Assembly: GCA_014323865.1 (NCBI GenBank)
Contig: JACONG010000015.1
Location: forward strand, 1-39,612
Source: Rhodospirillales bacterium
GTDB lineage: Bacteria > Pseudomonadota > Alphaproteobacteria > SP197
Length of the DNA stretch: 39,612 bases
Direction: 5' to 3'
Positions 8,597 to 17,462 of this stretch are shown piece by piece. Both the position numbers and the translations under genes were made by a program. The notes under the pieces are model-generated. The model did not search any database, was not told the DNA's origin, and saw only the letters and a program-made list of their open reading frames with translations. The first letter of the stretch is position 1; the number at the start of each line of letters is the position of its first letter.

Positions 8597-8987
8597 ATGA
8601 CGGCGTGGATCGCCATGATTGCCGACGAGAATGCTTTGCCCGAGCTTCAGGTGTGCTTCGAGCGGGTCCGCGCACCCTTGGGCGATGCGGGTGCCGATGT
8701 CGTCCTGGCGGCGCTCAAGACCGGTACGCTCGAAACCTGTTTCGCGGATGCCGAGCTCGCCATGCTGCGCTATGCGGGCAAGCTCACGCGCGAGCCCGGT
8801 GCCATGGTCAGGAGCGATGTGGCGACCATGCGCGCGCAGGGCGGCGATGACGGCTGTATCCCTCAAGGTCAATCAGATCTGCGCCTGCTTCAACGATGCC
8901 AACCGGCTGCTGAGCGAACTGGGAGTCACGCTCGAGGATGGTGTGGTCGGCTTCTACGTCGACGAAGCCGAAGCGCATCGGCGCTAG
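8597..8987 (+). pseudogene. Carboxymuconolactone decarboxylase/AhpD-family protein, frameshifted
   Basis: Reads MTAWIAMIADENALPEL, then LRYAGKLTREPGAM and DVATMRAQGGDDGCI in one frame. One extra base in the C-run at 8860-8862 then moves the end into the next frame: LKVNQICACFNDANRLLSELG and the stop at 8985-8987. Removing one C restores a continuous peroxidase-related CMD protein of about 129 residues. The family's usual CxxC-H active-site motif is not evident in the part seen, as in other peroxidase-related members. GGGAGA sits 8 bases before the ATG. The single lesion could be recent or a sequencing error. Confidence 0.75.
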
Positions 8988-9007
8988 CCGAACGGGAGGA
9001 ACAGGAC

Positions 9008-9517
9008 ATGGATTACGCGGCATACAAGGAGATTGATGCCCCCGCCATTCCAGTGATCGACATCGGTCCATTGCGCGACGGCAGCGGGTCGCTGAGGCGA
9101 TCTTCGAGGCGAGCCGCGACCTATCCGCCACAGCCCGAAGAGCTGGGCCCCGAGGTTTTCGGTGTGCGGACCGTGCTACGGCAGGACGAGATCGGCGGCC
9201 TGCAGGTGCAAGACTACGCCGTCGACTGGGTGCTGGCCCATCCCATTCCTGGCACGCTGGTCGTCGATGTCGGCGACCTGCTGGCGCGCTGGAGCAACGG
9301 GAAGTTCCGTTCGACACCGCATCGGGTGATCAACCGATCGGGCTGCGAACGGCTGTCGCTCGTGCTCGCGTTCGATCCCGACTACGAGACGATGATCGAC
9401 CCGGCGATCGCCTGCACATCCGGTGAAACGCCGGAGCACAATCCGATCTCGTGCGGCGACCACCTGGTCTGGCGGTTCGGGAAGGCCTTCGCCTATCGCG
9501 GCGAGGAGGCGGGTTGA
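9008..9517 (+). pseudogene. 2-oxoglutarate/Fe(II) oxygenase (isopenicillin N synthase family), internally deleted
   Basis: N-terminus and C-terminus of a roughly 310-330-residue oxygenase joined after loss of the middle. The start shows PAIPVIDIGPLRDGS, typical of the N-terminal DIOX_N region, and then leaves frame (the other frame reads AEAIFEASRDLSA near 9090). The C-terminal double-stranded beta-helix part is clean: TVLRQDEIGGLQV, PGTLVVDVGDLLARWSNGKF, STPHRV (third iron ligand His) and SLVLAF. The HxD pair that should precede TVLRQDE is gone, so no iron site can form. About 140 codons are missing. A ribosome site (GGGAGGAAC) precedes ATG 9008, so it was the second gene after the AhpD-like gene. 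Confidence 0.8.
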
Positions 9518-9521
9518 CGGA

Positions 9522-10121
9522 CTATTCGGCTGACGCTATCGCGTCGGCGCGTTCGTTCAGGCTGCTGATCAGGCCGTCAATGCCGTCGCGCTGAATCACC
9601 GCGCTGAACTCTTCGCGCTGGGTCTTGAGCATCGACAGACCCTCAATTGCGACATCGATGACGTGCAACTGCTCGTCATCGCCCTTCTCGATGCGGAAAT
9701 CGACGACATAAACGTCGCCTTCGGGACTGACGATGTTGGTGCGCACGACCGCATCGGTGACGTTCATCGGCCGGGTTCCCATGACGGAGAAATCGTAACC
9801 CGTAAAACCGTCCAAGCGCGCTTCGTAGGTCCTGACGATGTAGTGGGCGAAGGCCTCATCATAGGCCGCCATCTGCCCTTCGGTCACCGTTTTGCGGTAG
9901 GGACCAAGCGCCAGCTCGGCGAGCTTGTCGAGGTCGAAGGCTTCGGTGAGCCAAGCCTCGAAGGTGTCGCGCCGGTCCTGACCATGGGGCAGGCCAAGGA
10001 TTTCGATCATCTTGTTGCCGTGGTCGGCGATGAAGGCCGAGGCGTCGTCTTCCAGGTTGGCCTGGGCCGTCGTGGCCATGCCGATCGTCAAGAGAATAGT
10101 CAGGACTGTCTTGCGCAGCAT
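9522..10121 (-). CDS. mlaC: MlaC-family phospholipid-binding protein
   Basis: 199 residues with a cleavable signal peptide: MLRKTVLTILLTIGMATTAQA then NLEDDA. It belongs to the MlaC/Ttg2D family of periplasmic proteins that carry phospholipids between the outer-membrane MlaA and the inner-membrane MlaFEDB transporter. Family features are an early FDLDKLAELALGPYRK segment, AYDEAFAHYIVRTYEARL, and VVDFRIEKGDDEQLHVIDV followed by EGLSMLKTQREEF. ATG 10121 is chosen over longer in-frame starts because it opens the signal peptide and has GAGGAAC upstream. It lies 13 bp downstream of mlaA on the same strand. No mlaF, mlaE or mlaD appears in the window. Confidence 0.88.
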   Translation of the reverse strand: MLRKTVLTILLTIGMATTAQANLEDDASAFIADHGNKMIEILGLPHGQDRRDTFEAWLTEAFDLDKLAELALGPYRKTVTEGQMAAYDEAFAHYIVRTYEARLDGFTGYDFSVMGTRPMNVTDAVVRTNIVSPEGDVYVVDFRIEKGDDEQLHVIDVAIEGLSMLKTQREEFSAVIQRDGIDGLISSLNERADAIASAE

Positions 10122-10134
10122 GATCTGGTGTTCC

Positions 10135-10902
10135 TCACCAATCGTCGTCGAAGCCGAAGGGATCGCTCTCGCCATTCGAGATCCGGGCATTGCGGTTCTG
10201 CCTGTAGAGGCTACGGACGGCGGCATAGAAGTCGATCGAGGTTTGCCGCAGGTCCGCGAGGCCCTCCTGCTGGTCGCCCGAGCTCTGGATCAGGCTGGTG
10301 CCGGAGCGGGCATAACTCAAGGTCGGTGACAGCACATAGGTCAGCGGGTCGGTCAGGATGCCGACGCCAAGACCGACCGTATCGCGCGCCGTCGATGGTC
10401 CGATCAGCGGCAGCACGATGTAGGGACCCTCGTCGAAGCCCCAGACGGCAAGGGTCTGTCCGAAATCTTCCTTGCGTGGCTCTTTGTCGAAGTTGCCCGG
10501 AATGTCGAAGATGCCGCCCAGGCCTGCGGTCGTGTTGATGAGGAACGAGACAGACGCGTCGACCGTGTTCTCCCAGTCGCCCTGAAGGGCGCTGTTGATG
10601 ATCGTGCTCGGCATCTGAAGATTTTCGAGGAGGTTGCGGATGCCGTTGCGGTAGGGCTCCGGGATCGCGTCGTTGTAGACCTCGGCAATCGGATTGACGG
10701 TGATGTCCCAGACGGCCATGTCGACGTCGAAAATATAGCGGTTCGCAGCCTCGGCGGGGTCATTGGCCTGGGCGCGGATTTCCTGCTCTACGGGGTCTTC
10801 AGATGTGGTTGTGCAAGCGGCAAGGGCGAGCGCGCCGAGGAGCGGAAGGCACAGGCGGACAACGTGCTTGCGGATGCGACTGGCAAGGGTCAAACGGTTC
10901 AT
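10135..10902 (-). CDS. mlaA: MlaA/VacJ outer-membrane lipoprotein
   Basis: 255 residues from ATG 10902. The signal sequence ends in a lipobox LALAAC (Cys about 28). MlaA removes misplaced phospholipids from the outer leaflet of the outer membrane and hands them to MlaC. The family body is clear: NRYIFDVDMAVWD, PEPYRNGIRNLLENL, PSTIINSALQGDW, TAGLGGIFDIPG, FGQTLAVWGFDEGPYIVLP and GPSTARDTVG. The usual length is about 250. It is followed at once by mlaC, so the two form an operon. Longer in-frame starts upstream to 11076 would precede the signal peptide and are rejected. Confidence 0.92.
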   Translation of the reverse strand: MNRLTLASRIRKHVVRLCLPLLGALALAACTTTSEDPVEQEIRAQANDPAEAANRYIFDVDMAVWDITVNPIAEVYNDAIPEPYRNGIRNLLENLQMPSTIINSALQGDWENTVDASVSFLINTTAGLGGIFDIPGNFDKEPRKEDFGQTLAVWGFDEGPYIVLPLIGPSTARDTVGLGVGILTDPLTYVLSPTLSYARSGTSLIQSSGDQQEGLADLRQTSIDFYAAVRSLYRQNRNARISNGESDPFGFDDDW

Positions 10903-11172
10903 CCCGACATCTAGCGGCAACACAACGGCGATTCTTGGACCAGGATCCCTGCCAAGCCGATCAGCTGCTCCGGGACTCAACTCCACTGCAGCGCTTCCGC
11001 GGTACACTTCCGGAACTGATGCGATACCATAGCCACCCGCGCGAGGTCCACTTCGAGGAGCGGCAATCTGATGCATTTTGGCAACAATGCGGGTTGCGCT
11101 GAAACGACGCCGGTGCGGTCCCGAAATCGGCCGTCTGATGCCGGTGCGGCATCGCGTGTCTGGGAGGAGGCG
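10903..11172. other. Intergenic region upstream of mlaA
   Basis: About 270 bp between mlaA and the end of the hydrolase gene. It presumably holds the mlaA promoter and the hydrolase terminator; I could not pick out a confident -35/-10 pair or a hairpin with a T-run. Confidence 0.4.
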
Positions 11173-12192
11173 CTACTGCACCAGTGACTCATCATCGGCT
11201 TCGGCGTTCCTCAGTTCGTCGACACTCTCAACAATCTTGCCGGCTTCGATTTCCCAATCCGATACGAAGTGCTTCCCGCCATCGATCACAAAGCGGCCGA
11301 TCTCGTCGGCGGGGAGGTCGCGGCCGAGGTCGCGCAGAACCATGTGGTAGCTCTCCGGGTAGACCACCGTGGTGAGCGCACCGTCGACGCGTCCGGCGAA
11401 ATGATCGACCGGTTCGGGCGGAACAATTTCGTCACGCGCGCCATAGACGATCAGAACGGGCAGGTCGGTCTCACCCGCTGCCGACAAACCGGCGTCCATC
11501 AGGCGCACCAGTCCCAGCAGGGCATCGGCGCGGGTCTCCTTGATAACCAGGGGGTCCCGGCCCAGGGCGTGCAGCATCTCAATGTTGTCGGAAGGCGTGA
11601 TGTCGAGCCCACTGCCCGACAGCTGGGTTCCAGGCGCGACATGGGCGACCAGCCAGAGCGATGCGCGGTAGCTCCACGGCATCGTGTCGAGACCCCACAC
11701 TGCAGGTGCGACGAGGACGATACCGGTCAGACCGGGCGGCGGTTGCGTCAGGCCTGAGACGGCGGCGACGGCCCCGCCCATGCTGTCCCCCAGGAGGAAG
11801 ATCGGCACGCCGGGATGGCGCTGTGTGACGAGATCGACTGCCGTGCGGGCGTCGGCGGCCATGGTATCCGTGCCGGCCCACAGACCCGACATGTCGCTCT
11901 CGCCGAAGCCGCGCTGATCGAACGCGTAGGTCGTAATGCCCTGTTCAGACCAGACCGCCGCGGGCAGGGCGAAGGCGTTGCGGTAGTCGTTGAAGCCATG
12001 GAGCGCGATGATCACGGCCCGTTCCTGTGCTGTACTTGGCCAGACCGAGAGCGCCAGAATTCTGTCATCGGCGGTCACGAGGGCGGCTTCGGTCAGTGCC
12101 GCTTCCCGCACGGCCGGACCCGCTGGGATCACGGTGGGTGCGCAGGCAGGCAGCAACAGGACTAGGACCAGGAGATTCCAGCGTGACGGCAC
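11173..12192 (-). CDS. Alpha/beta hydrolase lipoprotein (lysophospholipase/S33-like)
   Basis: 339 residues if translation starts at GTG 12192, which places a short lipoprotein signal at the N-terminus: WNLLVLVLLLPAC with Cys at about 17. The hydrolase domain resembles the monoglyceride-lipase/lysophospholipase group: IIALHGFNDYRNAF, AFDQRGFGESD, nucleophile elbow GDSMGG, acid in YGARDEIVPPEP and His in ESYHMVLRD. Longer in-frame starts up to 12321 would bury the signal peptide, so they are unlikely; the true start lacks a strong ribosome site. Lipid-anchored location is inferred from the lipobox. It diverges from the ABC-2 permease at 12284. Confidence 0.82.
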   Translation of the reverse strand: MPSRWNLLVLVLLLPACAPTVIPAGPAVREAALTEAALVTADDRILALSVWPSTAQERAVIIALHGFNDYRNAFALPAAVWSEQGITTYAFDQRGFGESDMSGLWAGTDTMAADARTAVDLVTQRHPGVPIFLLGDSMGGAVAAVSGLTQPPPGLTGIVLVAPAVWGLDTMPWSYRASLWLVAHVAPGTQLSGSGLDITPSDNIEMLHALGRDPLVIKETRADALLGLVRLMDAGLSAAGETDLPVLIVYGARDEIVPPEPVDHFAGRVDGALTTVVYPESYHMVLRDLGRDLPADEIGRFVIDGGKHFVSDWEIEAGKIVESVDELRNAEADDESLVQ

Positions 12193-12283
12193 GGATGAAC
12201 CAGTCGTGGCAAGTGGCGGTGGCGCGGCTATGATGCATACCTTGCCGACGGCACGGCAAGTCCGAAGCCCCAGCCGATTTGTG

Positions 12284-13078
12284 ATGACCGCTCTTCCCGA
12301 ACGCTCCACCGCCACCAGCAACTGGCTCGGTTTCCAGACGCTTTACCTGCGTGAGGTCCGGCGTTTCATGAAGATTCCGGGTCAGACCGTGCTGGCGCCC
12401 GCGATCACGACCATGCTGTTCCTGGCTGTCTTCGCGCTCGCACTGGGCCGTGTCGTCACCGATGTTGACGGCGTTCCGTTCCTGGAGTTCCTGGCGCCCG
12501 GTCTGGTCATGATGGCGATGTTGCAGAACGCGTTCGCAAACGCGTCGTCGTCGCTGATCATCGCCAAGGTGCAGGGCAACATCGTCGATACGCTGATGCC
12601 GCCGTTGTCGCCGCTTGAGCTCATGGCGGGCATCGTGCTGGGTGCCCTGAGCCGGGGCATTGTTGTCGGCATCTTCATCGTGCTGGTCATGCAGGTCTTT
12701 GTCGGGTCCATGCCGATCCACATCTGGGCAGTCGTGTTCTACGCGGTTGCTGGCTCGGCCATGATGGGGCTCGCTGGCACGCTGGTCGGCATCTGGGCCG
12801 AGAAGTTCGATCAGATCGCGGCGCTCACGAACTTCTTCGTGACGCCGCTGACGTTTCTTTCGGGCACGTTCTATTCGATCGAACGCCTGCCGGAGTCGCT
12901 TCAGCTGGTCACCATAGCCAACCCGTTCTTCTATGCGATCGACGGCTTCCGCTATGGTTTCACCGGCCATGCCGACGGATCGCTGCTCGCCGGTGCCCTG
13001 GTGCTGACAGGAACGGTGGTCGCTCTGGCGCTGCCTTGTTACGGCATTCTGGTCAGGGGCTATCGCCTGAAGTCCTGA
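12284..13078 (+). CDS. ABC-2 type transporter permease
   Basis: 264 residues, about six membrane helices, ABC-2 permease family (NodJ/YadH-like). Features: a cytoplasmic N-terminus with [12 protein letters not shown], helices at about 35-60, 65-95, 115-140, 145-170, 180-200 and 232-258, and the ABC-2 segment near [20 protein letters not shown] followed by [14 protein letters not shown]. It must work with an ATP-binding subunit, and none is adjacent: upstream is the divergent hydrolase, downstream argD. Start at ATG 12284; an earlier in-frame start at 11990 runs through the hydrolase gene and is rejected. Substrate unknown. Confidence 0.88.
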   Translation: MTALPERSTATSNWLGFQTLYLREVRRFMKIPGQTVLAPAITTMLFLAVFALALGRVVTDVDGVPFLEFLAPGLVMMAMLQNAFANASSSLIIAKVQGNIVDTLMPPLSPLELMAGIVLGALSRGIVVGIFIVLVMQVFVGSMPIHIWAVVFYAVAGSAMMGLAGTLVGIWAEKFDQIAALTNFFVTPLTFLSGTFYSIERLPESLQLVTIANPFFYAIDGFRYGFTGHADGSLLAGALVLTGTVVALALPCYGILVRGYRLKS

Positions 13079-13196
13079 TCCGATTGACTCCGCGAGACGG
13101 CCCCACGATATTTCCGAAGACCCGGTGGGCGGGATGCCACTGGGCTTTGTTTTCCCAAATGCGTCTGATCTGACGCCCATTTCGCGGGAGGGTGCG

Positions 13197-14369
13197 GTGG
13201 TCACACCGGTCATGCCGACCTACACCCGCGCCGATCTTGTCTTCGCGCGCGGCGAGGGACCGTATCTCTTCACAGAGGACGGCGAACGTTACCTGGACTT
13301 CGGTTGCGGCATTGCCGTGACCAGCCTTGGTCATGCCCACCCCCATCTGGTGGGGGCGCTGAAGGACCAGGCAGATCGTCTGTGGCATACCTCCAACCTC
13401 TTTCGAATCAGCGGCCAGGAGCGCTTGGCAGAGCGCCTCGTGGACGCCACCTTCGCCGACACCGTGTTCTTCGGGAACTCGGGCGCGGAAGCCATGGAAT
13501 GCGCCATCAAGATGGCGCGCCGCTACCACTTTGCGAACGGCAGTCCCGAGCGCTACCGCGCGATCACCTTCGGTGGCGCCTTTCATGGCCGCACGCTGGC
13601 GACGATCGCTGCGGGCGGTCAGGCCAGGCATCTGGAGGGTTTCGGCCCCGCGGTCGAAGGCTTCGACCAGGTGCCGCTGCACGATTCCAATGTGCTGCGC
13701 GCCGCGATCACCAGCGAAACCGCTGCGATCGTGATCGAACCCGTGGTCGGTGAGGGCGGCATCGTTCCAGTCGATCCCGCGTTCCTGAAGGCTATCCGTG
13801 CGGCCGCCGACGAGTTCGGTCTGCTCGTGATCTATGACGAGGTCCAGTGTGGCGTCGGCCGTTCCGGCAAGCTCTTCGCCCACGAATGGTCCGGTGTGAC
13901 GCCCGACATCATGGCGGTCGCCAAGGCGCTCGGCGGCGGTATGCCGATCGGTGCCTGCCTGGCCACCGAGGAGGCTGCCAAGGGCATGACGCCGGGAACC
14001 CACGGCTCCACGTTCGGCGGCAATCCGCTGTCGATGGCGGTGGGCAATGCTGTGCTCGATGTCATGCTGGAACCGCGCTTCATGGTTGGCGTCGAGGGCA
14101 AGGCCGAACGTCTGCGTTCGGGCGTCGAGGCGGTGATCGCCAAGCATCCCGGTGTTTTCGAGGTGGTCCGCGGCGTCGGTCTGATGCTCGGCATCAAGTG
14201 TGTCGCGCCGGTCGGCGACGTCATCAGTGCCATGCGTGACCGCCATGTTCTGGCCGTGCCGGCCGGCGACAACGTCATGCGTTTCCTGCCGCCGCTGGTG
14301 ATTGGCGATGCGGAGATTGATGACGCCCTTGCGGCGATGGATTCGGTCGGCGTCGAGCTCGCGTCATGA
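13197..14369 (+). CDS. argD: Acetylornithine/succinyldiaminopimelate aminotransferase
   Basis: About 390 residues, class-III PLP aminotransferase. It converts N-acetylglutamate semialdehyde to N-acetylornithine in arginine synthesis. The PLP lysine is K243 in [14 protein letters not shown] and the Asp that contacts the pyridine N is D214 in [13 protein letters not shown], with the family spacing of 29. [18 protein letters not shown] binds the phosphate. GTG 13197 is chosen: GGGAGG lies just upstream and the product begins VTPVMPTY, like alphaproteobacterial ArgD. ATG 13212 is the alternative; ATG starts further upstream add non-homologous residues. The stop overlaps the argF start (ATGA). Confidence 0.93.
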   Translation: MVTPVMPTYTRADLVFARGEGPYLFTEDGERYLDFGCGIAVTSLGHAHPHLVGALKDQADRLWHTSNLFRISGQERLAERLVDATFADTVFFGNSGAEAMECAIKMARRYHFANGSPERYRAITFGGAFHGRTLATIAAGGQARHLEGFGPAVEGFDQVPLHDSNVLRAAITSETAAIVIEPVVGEGGIVPVDPAFLKAIRAAADEFGLLVIYDEVQCGVGRSGKLFAHEWSGVTPDIMAVAKALGGGMPIGACLATEEAAKGMTPGTHGSTFGGNPLSMAVGNAVLDVMLEPRFMVGVEGKAERLRSGVEAVIAKHPGVFEVVRGVGLMLGIKCVAPVGDVISAMRDRHVLAVPAGDNVMRFLPPLVIGDAEIDDALAAMDSVGVELAS

Positions 14370-15286
14370 CCGCTGACAAGCACTTCCTCGATATCGACGC
14401 GCTGAACGCCAAGACCCTGCGCGACATGCTCGACGACGCACACGACATGAAGGCGCGCTGGAAGGCGAAGGACCGCCCCAAACCGTGCACCGATATGGTG
14501 CTGGCGATGATCTTCGAAAAACCGTCGACCCGGACACGCGTGAGCTTCGATCTCGCGATGCGCCAGCTCGGTGGCGAGACGATCAATCTGGCGCCCGGCG
14601 ACATGCAGCTCGGCCGCGGCGAGTCGATCGAGGACACTGCCCAGGTCCTGTCGCGTTATGTCGACGCGATCATGATCCGCACGGTCGACCATCAGAAGAT
14701 GATGGACCTGGCGAACTTCGGCACGGTGCCGGTGATCAACGGCCTGACCGACCGGACTCACCCCAGCCAGCTCATGGCGGACGTCATGACGGTCGAGGAG
14801 CACCTGGGACCGATCTGCGACAAGGTCGTGGCCTGGGCCGGCGACGGCAACAACATGGCCTGTTCGTGGATCCATGCCGCGGTGCGCTTCGATTTCGAAC
14901 TGCGTGTGGCGTGCCCGCCGAAGTATCACCCGCCGCAGGAGATCATGGACTGGGCGGCCGAACATCAGGGCCGGGTGAGGATTGTCGAGACCGTCGACGA
15001 AGCGGTGACCCATGCCGATTGCGTGGTGACCGACACGTGGAAGTCGATGAGCGACGAGCGCGCCGAGGCCGAGCCGATCGACACCTCTGCGCTTGAACCC
15101 TACCGCATCGACAGCGCCAAGATGGGACTTGCCAACGACAAGGCGATCTTCATGCACTGCATGCCGATCTACCGGGGCAACGAGGTCAGTGGCGAGGTGG
15201 CCGACGGCCCTCAGTCGGTCATCTATGACGAGGCGGAAAACAGGCTGCACGCCCAGAAGGCGATTCTGAAGTGGTGTCTGACCTGA
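14366..15286 (+). CDS. argF: Ornithine carbamoyltransferase
   Basis: 306 residues, full length. It joins carbamoyl phosphate and ornithine to citrulline. The carbamoyl-phosphate motif is STRTR at 54-58, with HPSQ in [11 protein letters not shown], ornithine-binding [10 protein letters not shown] and D-x-W-x-SM as DTWKSMSDE; the active-site Cys is in [10 protein letters not shown] (HCLP in most relatives). Translationally coupled to argD by ATGA. Its end overlaps the GTG start of the hslO remnant at 15274. The argD-argF-hslO order is common in alphaproteobacteria. Confidence 0.95.
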   Translation: MTADKHFLDIDALNAKTLRDMLDDAHDMKARWKAKDRPKPCTDMVLAMIFEKPSTRTRVSFDLAMRQLGGETINLAPGDMQLGRGESIEDTAQVLSRYVDAIMIRTVDHQKMMDLANFGTVPVINGLTDRTHPSQLMADVMTVEEHLGPICDKVVAWAGDGNNMACSWIHAAVRFDFELRVACPPKYHPPQEIMDWAAEHQGRVRIVETVDEAVTHADCVVTDTWKSMSDERAEAEPIDTSALEPYRIDSAKMGLANDKAIFMHCMPIYRGNEVSGEVADGPQSVIYDEAENRLHAQKAILKWCLT

Positions 15287-15773
15287 ACCTCGGTGCCGAC
15301 TCGATCCAGCCGTTTCAGATCGACGGCCTGAGCCTCTCGGGGCGCCTCGTCAGGATGGTCGAGACGGTCGATACTGTGCTGACGCAGCACGACTACCCCG
15401 ACGCGGTGTCCCAGCTTCTGGGTGAGCTGATCGTGCTGGCGGCGGCATGAAATTCGATGGCCGCATGACCGTGGAGATCCGCAGCGACGGTCCGATCCGC
15501 CTGCTGGCTGTCGACTACATGAGCGACAGCAAGATGCGCGGCTATGCGAGTGTCGACCGCGACCGGGTCTTCGAGCCCAAGCCGCTCAGCTTCGGTTGCA
15601 GTTGCTCGGGCTCCCGAGCGCTCGCTGTGCTTCGCCGCATCTCTGCCACAGAAATCGAGGATTTTGTTGTCGACGGCGAGATCGAGGTAATCTGCCAGTT
15701 CTGCAACAGACGCCAGGTTTTCACACCCGAGGAAGTCTTGGCATCGGAAGAGGGTGAGAGGCGTGATCACTGA
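15274..15773 (+). pseudogene. hslO: Hsp33 redox chaperone, frameshifted and internally deleted
   Basis: The first part, from GTG 15274, reads SIQPFQIDGLSLSGRLVRM and SQLLGELIVLAAA, then meets a stop near 15449. The next frame continues with KFDGRMTVEIRSDGPIRLL and MRGYA. Directly after (about 15540-15560) comes the C-terminal zinc domain: RVFEPKPLSFGCSC, then DFVVDGEIEVICQFC. All four zinc cysteines (CxC and CxxC) are there. Hsp33 is normally about 290-320 residues; here some 150 codons between MRGYA and the zinc domain, including most of the substrate-binding fold, are gone. The remaining 108-codon frame (15447-15773) could still be translated, but not as a working chaperone. Confidence 0.85.
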
Positions 15774-16371
15774 CCGATTGAGTCGACGTGGAGCTCTGGT
15801 GCTGCTGGCCGGGGCAGGCGCAAGCTTGGCGGGGTGCAGCCGGAGTGTGGAGCGCAAGACATGGCCCGACCTGGCGTTCCAGCATCTGCAGCCGATCGGT
15901 CTTCGTGTTTCGGAGGTCTCGTTCCGGTCGGAGGTCGGCACCGATGACGTGACTGCTCCCGGGCGCGACATCCGTTACGCTATGCCGGCTTTGCCGAAAG
16001 CGGTGATGGCGCGCTGGTCGCGCGAACGTCTCACGGCGCTCGGCGGGCCCGGTCGGTGCGTCGTGACCCTGACCCGGAACCGCTTCTTCGAGGTGCCGCT
16101 CGACACGACGGGCGGGGTCGAGGGGTTCTTCACCATCGACCAGAGCGCGCGTTACGAGGGCGCGCTGGCGCTGCGGATCGACATCAAGGGTGACGCCTCG
16201 GGTACCGGCTTTGCCGAAGCGAGTGCCTCGGCCACACGCACCGTTCCCGAGGACTTCACGCTGAACGAGCGGGAGCAGACGCTCTATGACATGCTGCAGA
16301 GCATCGTCACCGTGCTCGACGGACGCATGGAGCAGGAGATCCGCGCCGGCCTGTCGCGCTGGGTGGGATAG
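15763..16371 (+). CDS. Lipoprotein of unknown function
   Basis: 202 residues from GTG 15763. The N-terminus ITDRLSRRGALVLLAGAGASLAGC has a twin arginine, a hydrophobic stretch and a lipobox LAGC (Cys25), so export and lipid anchoring are likely, possibly by Tat. The mature part has no motif I recognise; it ends EQTLYDMLQSIVTVLDGRMEQ and RAGLSRWVG. It overlaps the last codons of the hslO remnant and may have been in the arg operon. GTG 15754 is an alternative start. It may be a conserved hypothetical of alphaproteobacteria, but I cannot confirm this. Confidence 0.75.
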   Translation: MITDRLSRRGALVLLAGAGASLAGCSRSVERKTWPDLAFQHLQPIGLRVSEVSFRSEVGTDDVTAPGRDIRYAMPALPKAVMARWSRERLTALGGPGRCVVTLTRNRFFEVPLDTTGGVEGFFTIDQSARYEGALALRIDIKGDASGTGFAEASASATRTVPEDFTLNEREQTLYDMLQSIVTVLDGRMEQEIRAGLSRWVG

Positions 16372-16459
16372 CCTAAGAAGCAAGTGGGGCGCGGTGAGGC
16401 CAAGCCCTGTGCAACAACTCCGAAGGCGATCAGACGGTGCCTTCGGCGAACCACCAGCG

Positions 16460-17440
16460 CTCTCCATGGCGTGGAAGCCGTCGAGCGTCCAGTCACCCGA
16501 GAGACCTTCCCGATGGCGCACGTTCGGTGCGGTCGCCCCGGTGTAGTTGCGGAAGAACGGAACGATCGTGCCATGGCCTCGCAGCACGACATCGAGCGCG
16601 TCCTGGGGGCCATGGCGTACTTCAGGGCTAGGCGCGCATTGATGTCATCGTAAGGCGCGACATCGACATGCATAGGCAGGGTGATGTGCCTTCCGTTGGC
16701 GATTTTCTCGACCTTCATGTTCGGGTTTTGCGCCAGGAAGTCGACGGTCTTGGAGTCGCGCTCAATCACGGCGTCGAACTGGCCGGTCTGCAGGCCAGCC
16801 TCGCGCGCGTTCACGTCGGCCACCTGGTAGATTTCGCAGTTCTCGAAGTTCGCCCGGTCTTCCTTGAAGTAGTTCGGGGTGCGCTTGTAAGATGTCCTTG
16901 ATGCCCGGCTCGAAATGCTCGATGATATAGAGGCCGGTACCGACGCCTTTGGTGACGTCGATACCGCCCTCACCGTCAGACGGCAGCATCAGGAAGTGAT
17001 AGCCCGTCATCACGTAGGGCAGGTCGGCGCCGCCGCTGTCGAGTTCGATGCGGACCGTATGCGAATCCTCGGCCTTGATGTCGAGAACATTGTTGAGCAG
17101 CGCGTTGCCGCCCGAAGTCGAATCCTCGCCACGGGGGTGGTTGAGCGAGGCGACGACATCATCAGCCGTGAAGGTCTTGCCGTTGTGGAGCTCGACACCC
17201 CCGGCGGATCCTGAAGACCCAGGTCTTGGCGTCGGGCGTGACTTCCCAGCTCTTGCAGGCGTCGGGTCCGACAACATTGTCGGGTGTGATTTCGGTCAGG
17301 TAGTTGCCGAAGACACGGGCCTGGGAGATCTGGAAGGTCGACTTATCAGGTCGCAGGGTCGATGTTATCGGTCGTGTTGCCATCCTTCTGGGGCGTTTCG
17401 GCCAGCACGGCGCTGTCGGCCAATGTGGCGATGACCTCAA
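16460..17440 (-). pseudogene. Family-5 peptide ABC transporter substrate-binding protein, fragmented
   Basis: Pieces of a SBP_bac_5 (oligopeptide/dipeptide-binding) protein in three or more frames, read from 17440 down. They include QISQARVFGNYLTEITPDN and TPDAKTWVFRIR, then after a shift near 17210 HNGKTFTADDVVASLNHPRG and LPYVMTGYHFLMLPSDG, GTGLYIIEHFEPG. After a shift near 16890 come YFKEDRANFENCEIYQV and AREAGLQTGQFDAVI, and finally VLRGHGTIVPFF near 16570. The C-terminal third and the signal peptide are absent or unrecognisable, and no permease or ATPase genes remain. It sits upstream-to-downstream of the amidase on the same strand, so a former peptide/amide uptake and hydrolysis set is possible (inference). 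Boundaries approximate. Confidence 0.8.
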
Positions 17441-17462
17441 GACTGTGTGAGTGTCGTAGACC

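Noticed and set aside
12065..15250. Long minus-strand frames opposite the permease, argD and argF
   Set aside because: Low-complexity shadow translations of well-supported plus-strand genes.
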